Positions 43,873 through 56,150 of a DNA stretch of 64,000 nt are shown one piece after another. A program made the translations under genes and the position numbers. The stretch is from Pogostemon cablin. Taxonomy: Eukaryota; Streptophyta; Magnoliopsida; Lamiales; Lamiaceae. A model generated the notes under the pieces. That model was not told where the DNA came from. It ran no database searches and saw nothing but the letters and a program-made list of their open reading frames with translations. The DNA is taken from assembly GCA_023678885.1 (NCBI GenBank), contig CM042994.1:18943073-19007072 (forward strand). Direction: 5' to 3'. The stretch's first letter is position 1. Every line of letters begins with the position of its first letter.

Positions 43873-44330
43873 CGATTCTCCAAGAGGTATATGAATTTTC
43901 TTCAAGTTTCTCTAGAGAATTGATTTATGAAAGTATTAAAATTTATTTCGATAAAGCGAATCAAGTAGAGATTCGATTCACCTCTAAAAAAATCGATTCA
44001 AGTATTCTTCAAAAGGAAGATAACTTATTCAAGTCTTATTGAATCTATTTACCTCTTATGAATCGATTCTTCAAAAGGAAAATGATCAATTTTCTTGAAT
44101 TGATTAATATCTTAAAAATTGATTCTTCAATAGGAAGAAGATCGATTCATTTGAATCGATTTACATCTTAGAAATCGGTTCTTCAAGAGAAAAAACCGAT
44201 TCAAGTATTACTTCTTAAGAATCGATTCAAGTATTCTTTAATATCTACCTCTAAAGTATTGATTCAAGTATTCTTCAAGTGAAAGGGGATCGATTCAAGC
44301 ATTTTTAAATTGATTTACCTTTAGGAAATA
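43873..44330. repeat. Palindromic GAATCGATTC repeat field
   Basis: The self-complementary decamer GAATCGATTC and one- or two-base variants occur about a dozen times at irregular 25-50-bp spacing, mixed with AAGTATTCTTCAA and TCTTCAA(A/G)AGGAA. No coding frame extends through it. Confidence 0.7.
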
Positions 44331-44741
44331 AGAGGTTGAAAAACTAATTCATGTAGAGAATCGAAAGCTTAAGTTCTTTAAGTTAAATCATTATTTCATA
44401 TCAAATACATTAAAATCGAGTTTGTAAATATTTATTAATTTTTTAAATTATTCAATTATGACATATGAATTATAGAATTTATTTTTTTAGTTGTTTATAT
44501 AATTTAAAACCAATAAAATTAATTAAAAAAATAAAGATAATAAATTCATTACAAATTTATGAATATTTAAAATAATATTATATATAAATTAATTTTATTT
44601 ATATTACATTACATATATTTATATTATTAGTTTCTTAAAAATAACAACTAATAAAAATAGAATTACTATATATAATTAATTAAGAAATATTTAACAATAA
44701 TCATGAGTAAAAAATAATACTCCAGTTAAATATTATTTATG

Positions 44742-44794
<53 letters not shown>

Positions 44795-45170
44795 TACTAT
44801 TGCAGAACTTTTTAATTTTTAATATTTTCTTTTCTTATTCATAAATCTAAATTAGATAATAAATTAAAAAAATATATTTATAGAAATTAAAAATAAAAAT
44901 TAATTAAAAATATATTTATTTGATTGTTATAAACAATTAATTAAAAATAAATCTATATATCTATACATATATAAAAGCAAATCTAAACTTTTACTTTTTT
45001 TTTTCAATTTTATTCTATTTAGAAATAATAATTCAATTTTAATCTTAACAGTCTAATTAATGCTTTTGATTTTATTATTTAAATTTTACTTTTTTATTTT
45101 ACAATATATATTTAGTAAATATTGAAGATATTTTTGGCATATTTGACTAATTTTTAATCATTATATGCTT
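44331..45170. other. Very AT-rich DNA with a TA microsatellite
   Basis: (TA)n at 44747-44791. No gene seen. Confidence 0.6.
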
Positions 45171-45174
45171 AATT

Positions 45175-45360
45175 TATATATTTTTTTTTGAAAAGAAAAT
45201 ATTATATTAAGATTGCTAGGAAACAACCAATTCTGATTGATAACAAAAGGACAGAGAACCCGTCCAATGAAATTCACAAACATCATTACATTTGGCAAAA
45301 TAAGCAATAGAGTATGCAACAAGATTACAAGCACGGGGTTGCCAAAAGACAAACATAATT
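45175..45360 (-). mobile_element. 3' end of a 5'-truncated LINE (RNase H tail)
   Basis: One minus-strand frame reads PRACNLVAYSIAYFAKC and FHWTG, similar to the end of the RNase H domain that closes ORF2 in many plant LINEs (R-x-x-N-x-x-AH-x-LA-x-x-A). The sequence ends on the minus strand in an A-rich tail near 45180. All of the EN/RT part is missing, which is typical of abortive LINE insertions. Confidence 0.55.
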
Positions 45361-45399
45361 ATATTTTTACCTTCAATTTTTCTCCATCTTTTCAATTTT

Positions 45400-46700
45400 A
45401 GTAAATTTAGTTTTCATTCAATTTTAAACTTAACCGTCCATTTCATACTTTTAATTTCAATCATGGATCCTATTTATGCTAATAATAAATAATTTATTTA
45501 TTTTTCAATTAACAATATAAATTTGATACATATAAAAAACATTATTGTCATATATTCTCTAATGGTCAATCAATATACTAATTTTAATAATATCAAATCT
45601 TTCAACGCTATCTTTGGTAATTATCCACCTTTTTTCCTACGTCGTTGATTGATTTCAATCACGATCGTTCATTCTTTCAAATCGTTCTATATAAACATTT
45701 CATTACCTAATCAAATCATTACTTTTTTTTTCTCTTTTTGATGCTTCTTCTTTTTATTCTCTATTTTATTTTCATTCTATTTCTAATTGATTTGACCTAA
45801 TGTGAAGGTTCAATCATTCTTTGAGGTATCATTCTTCTTTTTTTATTTTTTGTTATCTTTTATTTTTCTCTTCGATTTTTTTGTTTTATTTTTAATTCTA
45901 GGAACCCTATTTATCTTATTTTTATATTTAATCATTCTCATATTTTGATCTTATGTGCAGATTCAATCATTCTCATTTGAAGTATTATTCTTTTTTTTTT
46001 CATTTTTGTAGTCTTATTTTCGTTTCTATACGATTTTTGTATTTACTTTATAATAATTCTATAAACCTTATTTATATACTTTAATTTATTTTATCTTTAT
46101 AGTTTTATTTGATCTTATTTTTAGGTTCAATCATTCCATTTTTATTTTTCGTTTATCTTATGATTTATGTTTTTTTCTTCATTTATTGTGTATTCTTCAT
46201 ATTCTATAAACTCTATTTTTATAATATTTTTAATCTTATTGATTTTATTCCTATATGATCTTATTTGCAGCTTCAATCAATAAAAAAAGTCATCCATGTT
46301 TGGAGTGATGAATTTGGACAATCCATAATTAATTTTAGAATATTTTTTTTTATAATTTTATAAACTCTATTTTTATACTTTAATTTATTTTATGTTTTAT
46401 ATTTTTTATTTGATCTTATTTTCAGATTCAATCATTCTCATTTGAGATATCATTATTTTTTTTCGTTTATCTTATGATTTATGGTTTTTTCTTTGTTTTT
46501 ATTGTTTTCTTTATATTTTATAAAATCTATTTTTATAATTTTTTTAAACCTTATTATTTTTATTTTTATTTGATCTTATTTGCTACTTCAATCATTAAAA
46601 AAATGGAGAATCTAAAATTAATTTAAAAATTTTAGAATTGGAGATTCAAAGTACAGGTCAAATATATTTTTTATTTAATTTTTTAGATTAATATATGAAA
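45400..46700 (+). repeat. T-rich degenerate repeats with splice-acceptor-like ends
   Basis: TTGATCTTATTT(G/T)CAG followed by TTCAATCATT recurs at about 45947, 46111, 46257, 46412 and 46572 (spacing 146-164 bp), with a weaker copy near 45795. Each is preceded by a long T-rich run and often by TATAAACTCTATTTTTATA, so each unit resembles intron-plus-acceptor sequence followed by a short exon-like block. No protein is recognised. Confidence 0.6.
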
Positions 46701-46784
46701 TTTATTTTTCAAAATTTTGTATTTTATTTTAATTTTTCATTCAATTATATTTTAATTATCTTTGTATGCTTAGCCTCTACGGAT

Positions 46785-47620
46785 GACTTAGTAAGCAATG
46801 CTCCATTAGAAGAAGCATTCAATAAGACACGAGAATCACAGTCCAATCCGTTGTAGAATATGCTGATATATTGAGCTTTAGATAGCCCATGTTGTGGACA
46901 CTTACGAAGCATGTCCTTTTATCTGTCCCAAGCTTCATGAAACTTCTCTCCACTACCGATAGCAAATTGATTAATGTCTTGCTTCATCTTGAACACCTTC
47001 GAAGGTGGCATGTATCTTTCCAAGAACCTTAATTTCAATTGCTCCCAAGTAGTGCATTCAGCTGCATTAATAGTATCGTACTAATCTCTCGCCCTTTCAG
47101 TAAGCGAGAATTTAAACAAGAGGATCTTCTGTGCATTTTCATGTTCTCCTGCGTCTTTTTGAGTACTTGCATAGCCCAAGAACTTGTTTAGATGCTACTG
47201 CGCATCCTCAAAAGTCCCTCCTGCAAAGGAGTTCATTTCTATCATACTAATAAGAGTGGGGTGAAGATCGAAGTTCGCATTAGTCCCCCTTGCTCCTAGA
47301 AGCCCAAAGTTTCCAGCCCCGTTATTCTTGAAGACTTCACGGATGGCCAGATTGTCCGGATTGGCCACATCGTCGGCCATGTCGACTTTCTCTGCTGCTG
47401 CGTTGGGATCAACTACAGTTTCAGTCACTTTCGAGTTCGGTTTGTGCACTTCAACTCCAATTTTCAGAGTTGTAGTTGGTTCTTCTTTCTTTCTTTGAAT
47501 CTTACTCTTCTTCTTCTTCTTTGTTGATGCCCTGATCTCCGGATTAAAAGTTGCTAACTTTCCAGCCTTTGATCTAGTAAGCACACACCTGAAAAGATTA
47601 AGATTTAGAACACAAAACAC
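46785..47620 (-). pseudogene. Athila/Tat-like retrotransposon gag remnant
   Basis: The minus strand has KAGKLATFNPEI near the start, then WEQLKLRFLERYMPPSK, INQFAIGSGEKFHEAW, LRKCPQHGL and SIFYNGLD. These are hallmarks of the retrotransposon gag domain in tRNA-Asp-primed plant gypsy elements (Athila/Tat). Three in-frame stops interrupt it (about 47190, 47087 and 46925) and it is cut off at about 46785. TTTTCAG just before the first motifs resembles the spliced gag start seen in this group. The LTR and primer site lie to the right. Confidence 0.85.
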
Positions 47621-47670
47621 GAATTAAAATAGTCCTAATAAAACTAGAAATAATAAAAAGATATTTTATG

Positions 47671-47691
47671 CCGTCCCCGGCAACATTGCCA
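47671..47691 (-). other. Degenerate tRNA-Asp primer-binding site
   Basis: The minus strand reads TGGCAATGTTGCCGGGGACG, close to the TGGCGCCGTTGCCGGGGA complement of plant tRNA-Asp. It lies between gag and the LTR. Confidence 0.75.
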
Positions 47692-47697
47692 AGAACT

Positions 47698-49283
47698 TGG
47701 TGAGCGTTTTCTCAATACACAATTAATCCCTAAGTATGAAGGATATCAATTGTAGTTTCGAAAAGTGACCAAGTGAATATCGAACCCAAGGGACAGATAA
47801 TTATCAATTTAATTATGTTCTAGTAGACTAAGACTATGTAGATAAATTCAATGATGGTGATATTGAGATTAAGTAACAACTATTAATTAAAATATCAAGT
47901 AAAATAACACAAAGAAGAGATAAGTGAGTTGTGATCAAGTAAGATAGTAGGTAGTTCTTTTGGTCATCCAGTTCCCTTTATTAATTCATCTTCCGTGTGA
48001 CGGTGTCCGACTCTGCCTTGTGGTTTATGGACGCATCACTAAACCATGCAAATTTACTCTATAGACACAAGTAAATATGCGTATGACACGTGTGAATATC
48101 CTAGGAGCAAGAGATATAATTCACCCCCTTTTCTAGGTACTATCAGTATCAATTATTTCTCGTGCACTTAGTACTCTAACCCGATATGATCTCCCTTTAT
48201 AGGTACTATGAAATTATACTCTTTATCCTACTTATTAACCCGAATATGATTCAATTAACAAGTATTCATATAAGATAGTTCTAATAAGACTTCGAAATCC
48301 CTTCACTTAGAATTATAACATAAAACCCTGCTCAACATTGAACGCACTCAACCAATAACCAAGTTATGTATTCAGACTCTACACAACAATTATTGATGCA
48401 CAAAATGACCGTGAGTATGGATTAAAAACGCACAATCTTATATAAAATAAACCACAAGTAGTGTTATACGGAGTTTACACACGAAAGACAAATTAACTCA
48501 TGAAACCTTCATAACCCTAGACTACCGAAGCGGCTCTAGCCCATGATTGATCTAAGAACAATCATGGTTAGTTGCACCGATCTTACTTGAATCTCCAGCG
48601 GAACCTCTCTTGCAGCCCCTCCGGATGATGGATGATCTCTCCTCTTCACAACTCTACGTCTCGTCCTCTCCGTGTATGTCGAACCTCTCTACTGTTGCAT
48701 AAGTCTTCTTTTATACTTGTAATCGTGCCTCCCGAGCCTGGAATGGACTTTTTAAGTGATCACACGCATTGACGGTGTAAAAATACGGATATGATAAGTT
48801 CCCGAGGCTTAATTCGACCTCAATAACAGGTCGAATTCACCCCTCCAAGTCGAATGGGAGGTCGAATCGACCTACTATAAGTCCCAGGTGCTTGATTCGA
48901 CCAGCTGCCCTGGTCGAATTGGCATCCCAGCCAATCAATTCGACCTCGATTCGACCTGATGCTCAGGTCGAATTCCCCTGTCGTGGTCGAATCCATCTTC
49001 TGCTTGTGTCCTGCTGCCAATTCGACCAGCAGGCCTGTCGAATTGACCTCCTATTGGTCGAATTAGACTCCTGCTTCGCCCAAACGGATGGCTTCGACTT
49101 CCTTTCTTAGGTTTTCAACACTTCCACTCCAATTTCCTTTGAAAAACTACTCAAATGGCTCCAACAACCCTTGATTCGTGACTTCATACAACATATATCG
49201 GTTTACAACCGATTACAACCTTCAAATACTTCATAATAGCACAAATCCAGGGGCAAGATTCATGAATTTATACATTCATCAGT
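47698..49283 (-). repeat. 5' LTR of the Athila/Tat-like remnant
   Basis: It starts on the plus strand with TGGTGAGCG beside the primer site and runs to about ACATTCATCA at 49283, where a tandem-repeat array begins. It is about 1.6 kb. It contains a palindrome-rich minisatellite (48790-49095). Its inner end is related to the fragment at 8549-8605. The outer boundary is inferred. Confidence 0.65.
48790..49095. repeat. GGTCGAATT palindrome-rich minisatellite inside the LTR
   Basis: GGTCGAATT or its complement AATTCGACC occurs about a dozen times in 300 bp, spaced 15-35 bp, often in inverted pairs. Unit spacing varies, so it is a clustered motif rather than a strict tandem array. Confidence 0.8.
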
Positions 49284-49985
49284 GATTTTAGTAATTATGC
49301 TCCCTTCTAAACTATAAAAAATATTCCAGGAGACATATGATGCCAATAATATTGCGTTTTTTGTTGTCCTTCTATTTTTCAGATCCAAGATACAAAATCA
49401 TGAACTTATAAAATATTCTAACCCTATAAAAAATCTCTGGAAATTTCTTTGGAGATTTTACTAATTATGCTTCCTTCTAAACTATAAAAAATTTTCCAGG
49501 AGAATATGATGCCAATGCTGTTGCGTTTTTTGTTGTCCTTATGTTTTACAGATCCAAGACTCAAAATCATGAACTTATAAACTAATATAACCCTATAAAA
49601 TACTCTGGAAATGACTTGGATGATTTTACTAATTATGCTCTCTTCTAAACTACAAAAAATATCCCAAGAGACATATGATGCCAATGCTATTGCATTTTTT
49701 GTTATCCTTATGTTTTCCTAATCCAAGACAAAAAATCATGTACTTATATAGTATTCTAACCCTATAAAAAATCTCTGGAAATATCTTTGGTGATTTTACT
49801 AATTATGCTCCCTTCTAAACTATAAAAAATATTTCAGGAGACATATGATGCCAATACTGTTGCGTTTTTTGATGTCCTTATGTTTTACAGATCCAAGACT
49901 CAAAATCATGAACGTATAAAGTATTCTAACCCTTAAAAAGTCTCTGGAAATTACTTTGGTGATTTTACTAATTATGCTCCCTTCT
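49283..49985 (+). repeat. Satellite-like tandem repeat with period about 170 bp
   Basis: GATTTTA(C/G)TAATTATGCTCCCTTCTAA begins at 49283, 49453, 49622, 49792 and 49961. Four full units of 169-170 bp and a short fifth are present, and the array stops abruptly after CTTCTAA. Units also share CAGGAGACATATGATGCCAA and CAGATCCAAGACTCAAAATC. It contains no genes. Confidence 0.92.
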
Positions 49986-50119
49986 AATAGAAGATTACAT
50001 TAAACTAGTGAAAATTACAAACATTAAGAAAAAAAACAATAAGAACGTTCTACAAATAAGTAATAAACAAATACAATGGCTAGTTCTACTTATTTTTTGA
50101 GTTTCATTTTTCCATGATC

Positions 50120-50975
50120 TTCTTACATAGTTGCTCGTGTAAGATGAAAAGATCTCTAAACTTTTTTATTTATCTGTATTAATAGTTTCCCACTCCTTTA
50201 TTTCAATTTCTTTTTTCTTCACTTCTGTATATTTTGAAAACCTCTCAAGAACATTTGAGAATTTCATGGACATATCATCAAATCTTTTAAAGTTTTCACC
50301 TGATTTAGCTTTTCATTTTCTTTTAACTTTTCGCTTTGCTGCCTTTTGTCCAATTAGACGAGGTTTATTATCATTTAGATCAATATTCAGATGAAAATTT
50401 CTATCTGATGATGTATCGCTTGCATCCAAATCTGACGTCCTCGCTTTCTTTGATGTCCCATGGTAAACACTAATTTCCAGACATGCTCGAGATTAAATGC
50501 AACACCATTATTTTCATCTGCATCTGTGACCACTTTTATATACTTTGTATGCATTGTTGTAGCAAGCATTGAATTTATTCACCTTTCGATTAATTGTTGT
50601 ATATCAGTGTGATTTCATCACGCTCGCATTTCTTTTGATTAAGCCTACGGGATGATTTTCATTGCAGTAGGTTGAAACCCGCTCCCAAAAAGCACTCCCT
50701 TTTTATTGTTGCTGATTTTTGAGTCATCACTGATAGTGATAAAATAATAAGCGATTAGTTCGTCCCATCGCGACTTTTTTTACTACTAGCACCACCATCA
50801 TCATGATCTTCTGTCTACTTGAGGTTGTTATAAAATTGTGTTTTTGGAGTGAAGGATGAAAATTGAGTGGATTGATTGAATAGAAAATTTTATAAATTTT
50901 GTGGAACTTGGAGAAGAAGAGATTCATCGGATATATTTTGAGAATCTAAATTTTTTTTAAAAAATCCACTATTAT
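50120..50975 (-). pseudogene. PIF/Harbinger ORF1-like (Myb / NAM-associated) pseudogene
   Basis: Minus-strand frames read WDELIAYYFITISDDSKI, GVLFWERVSTYCNENHPVG, NKFNACYNNAYK, KKARTSDLDASDTSSD, QKAAKRK and ENFKRFDDM. In order these are the Myb-like domain and NAM-associated C-terminal region of the plant protein family tied to PIF/Harbinger ORF1. Several stops and frameshifts break the frame, and the part between the Myb and C-terminal regions is shortened. A related N-terminal fragment lies at 15641-16273. No Harbinger transposase or ends were found here. Confidence 0.75.
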
Positions 50976-51590
50976 TTTTATCCATGTGAGAGGACTTAAA
51001 ATCAAGAAGAATAATAAGAAAAATGATAGAGTAAAAAATTTTATGTGATGAAAGAAATAGAATGTTGTGGTATGTATGTTAATAAAATATAAGTCTCATA
51101 TTTATAGAAATTTTTTCAAAAAAAATTACTGTTGCCACAACGATTATATTATATTTTTCAGACCAATTAAAATTTTCTGTGTTCAAACGCATACATTATT
51201 TTCATCATGTAAAAAAAAATGTTATTTTCAATGGATATAAAATTTTTGGGTAGAGACATAATTTAAAGATGGTAGATAGTTAATTTGATGAATCGTAATA
51301 AATAAAATTAAATAATGTCTACACTCTATCTTTCAACGGTGGGTTAATGGTGGGCCCTCCACTATTTATCTCTTCATCCACTTTCTATGGCAAGTGTAGT
51401 GTACTCTCATTTTAATTGGTGGAGTGTTTCTCACTCTCTTGAATTTAACACAAATTGAATTTTCTTCTTTTGTAACTAAACTCATTTTATAAGTTTAAAC
51501 TGTCAGAGACCATTTTAGTTTAAACTCATGCTCACATTGGTCAGTTTGATTTAAAAGTGAGTTTAAACTCAATAAAGTAGAACCAATGTG
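50976..51590. other. AT-rich DNA, no gene seen
   Basis: The only structure noticed is a weak inverted pair, GTTTAAACT and AGTTTAAAC (about 51495-51565). Confidence 0.5.
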
Positions 51591-51594
51591 GGTG

Positions 51595-51708
51595 CTCTTA
51601 GTGGATGTGTGTGGGTCTCATGTGTATAAAAAATGACATGCGACCCTTTGAGTGGGATGCTTAAAATGAGAAAAAAAAAATGCACTCTTTGAAGGGGATG
51701 GAGGGAGT
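51595..51708. mobile_element. One-ended Stowaway fragment
   Basis: The right end GAAGGGGATGGAGGGAG is followed by TA (51709-51710) and the body (GTGTGGGTCTCATGTGTATAAAAAATG) matches the right half of 10913-11134. No left terminus is present. Confidence 0.6.
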
Positions 51709-51710
51709 AT

Positions 51711-52230
51711 GAATAAAGAATAAATCATTAATACAATATGTATAAATTTTCTGAAAATTCAATTGGTTGAATAATTAATAAATACTTTAATATATACTTA
51801 ATATTAATTTTATCCCATCAAAATTTATAAAATCATTTATCTAAAAAAATTTGTGATTAATTTAAATTGAAAAATATCACGTGCACTTGGATGCACAAAG
51901 TAATAATCGTGTACCTAAATTTAATATAAATACGCCTATCAATAAATAAATAGATATTAGTGAATAAAAATTACTACAATTTGTTATTGGATTAAATTTC
52001 TTGCAATTTGTCATGAATATGTGTAGTAAAAAATTACACAGTTTTTATATGCAAAATTAATGTTACAGTTGAATATAAAGGTGAAATATTTATTATTAAA
52101 TTAAAATAAATATAGTACGTTGTGAAGAAAAAAATTTGGATTCATAGATTCTAAATTTTTCTTTCCGGTTACATAGAACATGTATTTATTTAGATTAAAT
52201 GATTATAAAAATACTATATATAATATTATA
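51711..52230. other. AT-rich DNA, no gene seen
   Basis: No coding or structural signal was noticed. Confidence 0.5.
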
Positions 52231-55200
52231 TCTACTATATAAATAAAAGGGGAATGGCCGGTAAAATGGTCAGTTACTCCTTGGTAGGCGGTTGCAAGAA
52301 TTCAAACGTGTCAACTTCTGCTCATGCGTCATTATACGTGTCCCTCTGCCTTTATCTCGCTTTATCATTGTCTCGATTCTCACTGAGATACAAAAAGCTC
52401 TCCCTCCGCCTTCGCCACTCTTCACCTCATCAGTTTCTTCGTCAGTCTTTAATCTACCTCTTCATCAGTTTCTTCCTCAAGTTTCACACCCCGTGCTACA
52501 CACATTTTCTTTATTGTGATTCACGTCACGGTGTTGCTGTACAAACCTTATTCAATTTCTTGGTCGAGATGGTCAATTAGGGTTTCACCATACGCAAGAT
52601 GGCACCACAGTAATTGGTATTCTCTTGGGATTACCGTGGTGGTATTCTTCACCACTTCGTGCCAATCAATTTTCTCTCCGGCCACTTTCTCCACTTCTTG
52701 CATAAATTACTGTCGAATTCATGTAATCTACACTTTTTTGTTCTTGTTAATTTCCACGATTCACTTCCGCTATTACTGCGGCATACAAGATCTTTAACAT
52801 GTGTGCTCTGTTGGGTTAATTGATGCTTTTTGTTTTCCTTTTTTTCCTATTTTTGGGTTAAATTGAAGACATAAGTTATTTTGTGGAGCGTCGCACACCG
52901 AGAACTGAGGTTTTTATTAAGCTTGTTCGCATCTCACATACAAACTTAACTGCTCTTTTTAGCTCTTACTTGTTTGTTTCTCCTGAAATAATCATCTCAT
53001 GTAGGATCGATTCAGGTGGCAGTGGCAGTAGTTGGTTCTGTTTTTTTGATTTATCTCAAATGATTAGTTAGCTTTCTTTCAGGTATTCGTTTGCTCAGGT
53101 ACAATATCCCTTGTTAGTTGATCTTTATTGAATAGTTTTCCTTGTTGTTATAAATTTGTAATTTCATGTTTATTTCTTAATGTGTGTCCGTTTGAGCTTT
53201 ACTTTTACCCCTTTTTCAATTTTGTATACCATATTTGGAGAAAAATTTTTAATTGAAAAGTTTATCTCATATGCTTTTGCACTATAATGTCATATATATC
53301 TATCCAAATGAAAATAGAAGATGTGCTATCATAGTTATCTACACATACACAACAAATTGATAAATATTTAGTGTGCATCTAATTATTAGCTATTTCAATG
53401 AATGCAAAAGATGTGTGAATTCCAAACAATTACTGACAAATTTAGTAAGTCGTTTTAAAACAATACAAATCCACATTTAAAATTTGTAAATGAAAAAAGA
53501 GTCTACGTTGAACATAAAACAACCGATTGCATGTGTTTTATACTTAAATGTTCATTTTCTCCTTTTATTTTTTGTTAATGGAGATAATGTATGCGCAGCT
53601 CAAATGTTTAAATATCTAAGAAGAATTGAATTCGTGAGAACCTTAAGACTACCTGTTTTATTGTTGCAACAGATTTAGCTTTGAATGGAAATGGAGCAAA
53701 ACTTAGTTGCCAGGGGTTTTACTCTCACGGATGTAAAATATGTTAGCCACTCTATTTCTAATGACTGTGCACCTGTATCTACTGCACACGACAAAGAGAA
53801 GAAGCATATGATAAGATATTATGTGTAGAAAAATAAGTATTATTGTCAAGATACTTAATTAAAGCCTGTACAGATGTATCCTATTGTCTTTGATCTTCAT
53901 GTGTTTATGAAGCGGAGTATTTCACTTCAATATTTTTTATCTAAATACCACTTAATTATATTAATTAATTTTGCACAAAGTAAGAGTTCTCTTGATACCA
54001 GCTCCATCAAAAATAGATTTGATTGAATATTTGTACAAGTAGTGGAGCTTCTGGAAAAAGCTTTTCACATTTTTTTGTTTCGAATTTTATACTCTTCATG
54101 AGTTTCTCTCATGTCTTACTTAACTCTATTGGGTTTTCCAGTTGCGTTTTAGTAAATGAAATCACATACAATTTTTTTGATCTTTACATTTGCAAACATA
54201 AGTTTGCCTTGTTCTATGTATTGTCTCATTCTTGCTTGCTTATTTTTTATCATTGAATTTAGTTTCAGGGTACCCACCACCAATTAATCATATTAACCTT
54301 GTTGCTATAGTCACACATGTACGAATCTTAGATAAATAGGGTAACCAACATGTATAAAATTTAGTAGATAGACACCACTAAATGGAGTATTTGATCAGGA
54401 TGAAAGATATTTCTCGCTCTTACTTATTGATTTCAGTATAACCGTTTTTCCAGTGATAGTTTGCAGCTTTACGATGAGCTCCTATAGCTATTTGTCTTAT
54501 GAACTTCGATTTGAAATTATTTTCTTCCTTTAATAAATGAAAATCTAAAGGTGAATGTAGAATTTCTTGTCCGAAAACACGATGTCTTTAAAAAGAACTT
54601 AGACTTCCCATTTTGTGACATTCGTTAGTTGGCACCAATTCTTCATTTTGTAATTTTTATAATATTGAATCTGAATACTATCATGTTGGAATTACCTAAC
54701 TTGTATATAATCGCACATTCATACACTAATACTCCTTGTATGCATTCATCTTAATAATCAACTTCATTCTTACTTATGCAATACATGATTCTTTTGCATT
54801 ATATTATGTTCATGATCCTTACACCTGTTTACTCCTTAAGTGTTTATGCTCTATAATTAAGCCACAGTTTGTATAAAAAAATATGCAGAAAAGATTTTTC
54901 GTTCACTGCTTCTCTACTCTTTCTCCACTGTATTTTTAATTTTTTCATACTTATACGCAAATATATCTTTGAATTCTTTTTTGCTAGAACAAGTGCTGCT
55001 TTATTTTTATTAAATCTGTCTGTGGCAATATGCCCCATGCTTTGGCGTGAAAAATACCAAAAGATTTAACAGTATTTACTTGTGTATATAATTTCCTATG
55101 TACCACTGAAAACACTACACCAGACACCTTGTGTTATTATATGAAGTATAAACCCCTTTTATATCTTTTTGGTTATTGCTTAGTTGTGTTAAAGTATTGG

Positions 55201-55427
55201 GCTAAAAATTAATTTCTACATCCACCGGAGCTAGCACCTTAATATGAGGTGCACGTAATCTAAATTTTATAAAAAATACTTACATTATTAATTATAAAAC
55301 TTAAAGGTGTAATTTATGGGTGTATTTAATTATTAATATACTGATACATTTGTATTTATTAAATAAAATATCTCAAATTTTAAAATAAATTTTTGTAATT
55401 CCATGTAACACGCGGGTACTATACTAG
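52231..55427 (+). mobile_element. Non-autonomous Helitron, 3.2 kb
   Basis: It starts A/TCTACTATATAAATAAAAGG and ends ACACGCGGGTACTATACTAG/T, matching plant Helitron termini (5' TC, 3' CTAG, insertion between A and T, GCGGGT near the 3' end). The subterminal hairpin is weak. No RepHel gene is present. The first 600 bp are pyrimidine-rich with a TATAAATA box at the very start and several overlapping short frames, like a captured 5' UTR and first exon. I cannot name a source gene. Confidence 0.68.
52254..52580 (+). other. Unrecognised ORF in the Helitron 5' part
   Basis: A 108-codon frame begins 15 bp after a TATAAATAAAAG element. It is rich in Leu/Ser/Phe because it reads pyrimidine-rich DNA, and a second frame overlaps it. 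No domain is recognised and it is probably not a real protein. Confidence 0.2.
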
Positions 55428-55945
55428 TTTTACAAATAAGAGAAGAGATATTAAACGGATTCGCTTTGTTAAAAATAAATTTATTAAAGGTCCATTAAAT
55501 GCACATTCTCTATTGAATGTACACCCCATTATTATATAATTAAATTATAGTGTGATTTGTATAGAACCGATCATACCAAATATTGGTTGAATCGGATCCT
55601 GTTTATGTAAAAGCATTGATTCTCCAGCTTCACATCTATCTATATGCCACCTCATCACACCACATGTATCTCTTCCTTTCTTACTTGCTAAAAGTTTCAA
55701 CCTTACTATCTCTCTTAATTAATGATCTCTCATCACACCATCAACTCTCACTGTGAATTAATTATCTCTCTCAATTAATTATCCATCACATCACACCATC
55801 ACACATTCTCTCTTAATTAATTACCTCTCACATCTCACCATCACACTACACACATATCTCTCTATCACTCACTCTCCTAATTAATCATCTCTCACATCAC
55901 ACCATCCCTACACACTCTACCATAAACTTGCAATTATTTTTATAA
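55428..55945. other. AT-rich DNA with CATCACACCATCAC-type short repeats
   Basis: CATCACACCA and CTCTC(T)TAATTAATTA(T/C)CTCTCA alternate about six times between 55650 and 55905. No gene. Confidence 0.6.
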
Positions 55946-55949
55946 AGAG

Positions 55950-56150
55950 TAATCCAATACATTATAGGAGTACGTAACTCAATTAATTTCAAAGAGTAAC
56001 TTAATAATTTTTATAGAGTGATCTAACAACGTATATATTTCATTCAATTTAATTAATTTCAAAGAATGATCATATTAATTCCAAAAAGTGAGCTAATTAA
56101 TTTCAAATAGTGGTCCAATTAATTCAAAAAGTATCTAATTACATTATAGA
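55950..56150 (-). repeat. Repeat field related to 32640-33240, opposite orientation
   Basis: AATTAATTTCAAAGAGT(A/G)A-like units of about 28-33 bp recur about seven times. On the minus strand they read TCACTCTTTGAAATTAATT, as in the hAT-like element. Confidence 0.65.

Noticed and set aside
49283..49985. Regularly spaced repeats considered as a CRISPR array
   Set aside because: The whole 170-bp unit is repeated, with no short repeats separated by unique spacers, and the DNA is plant nuclear.
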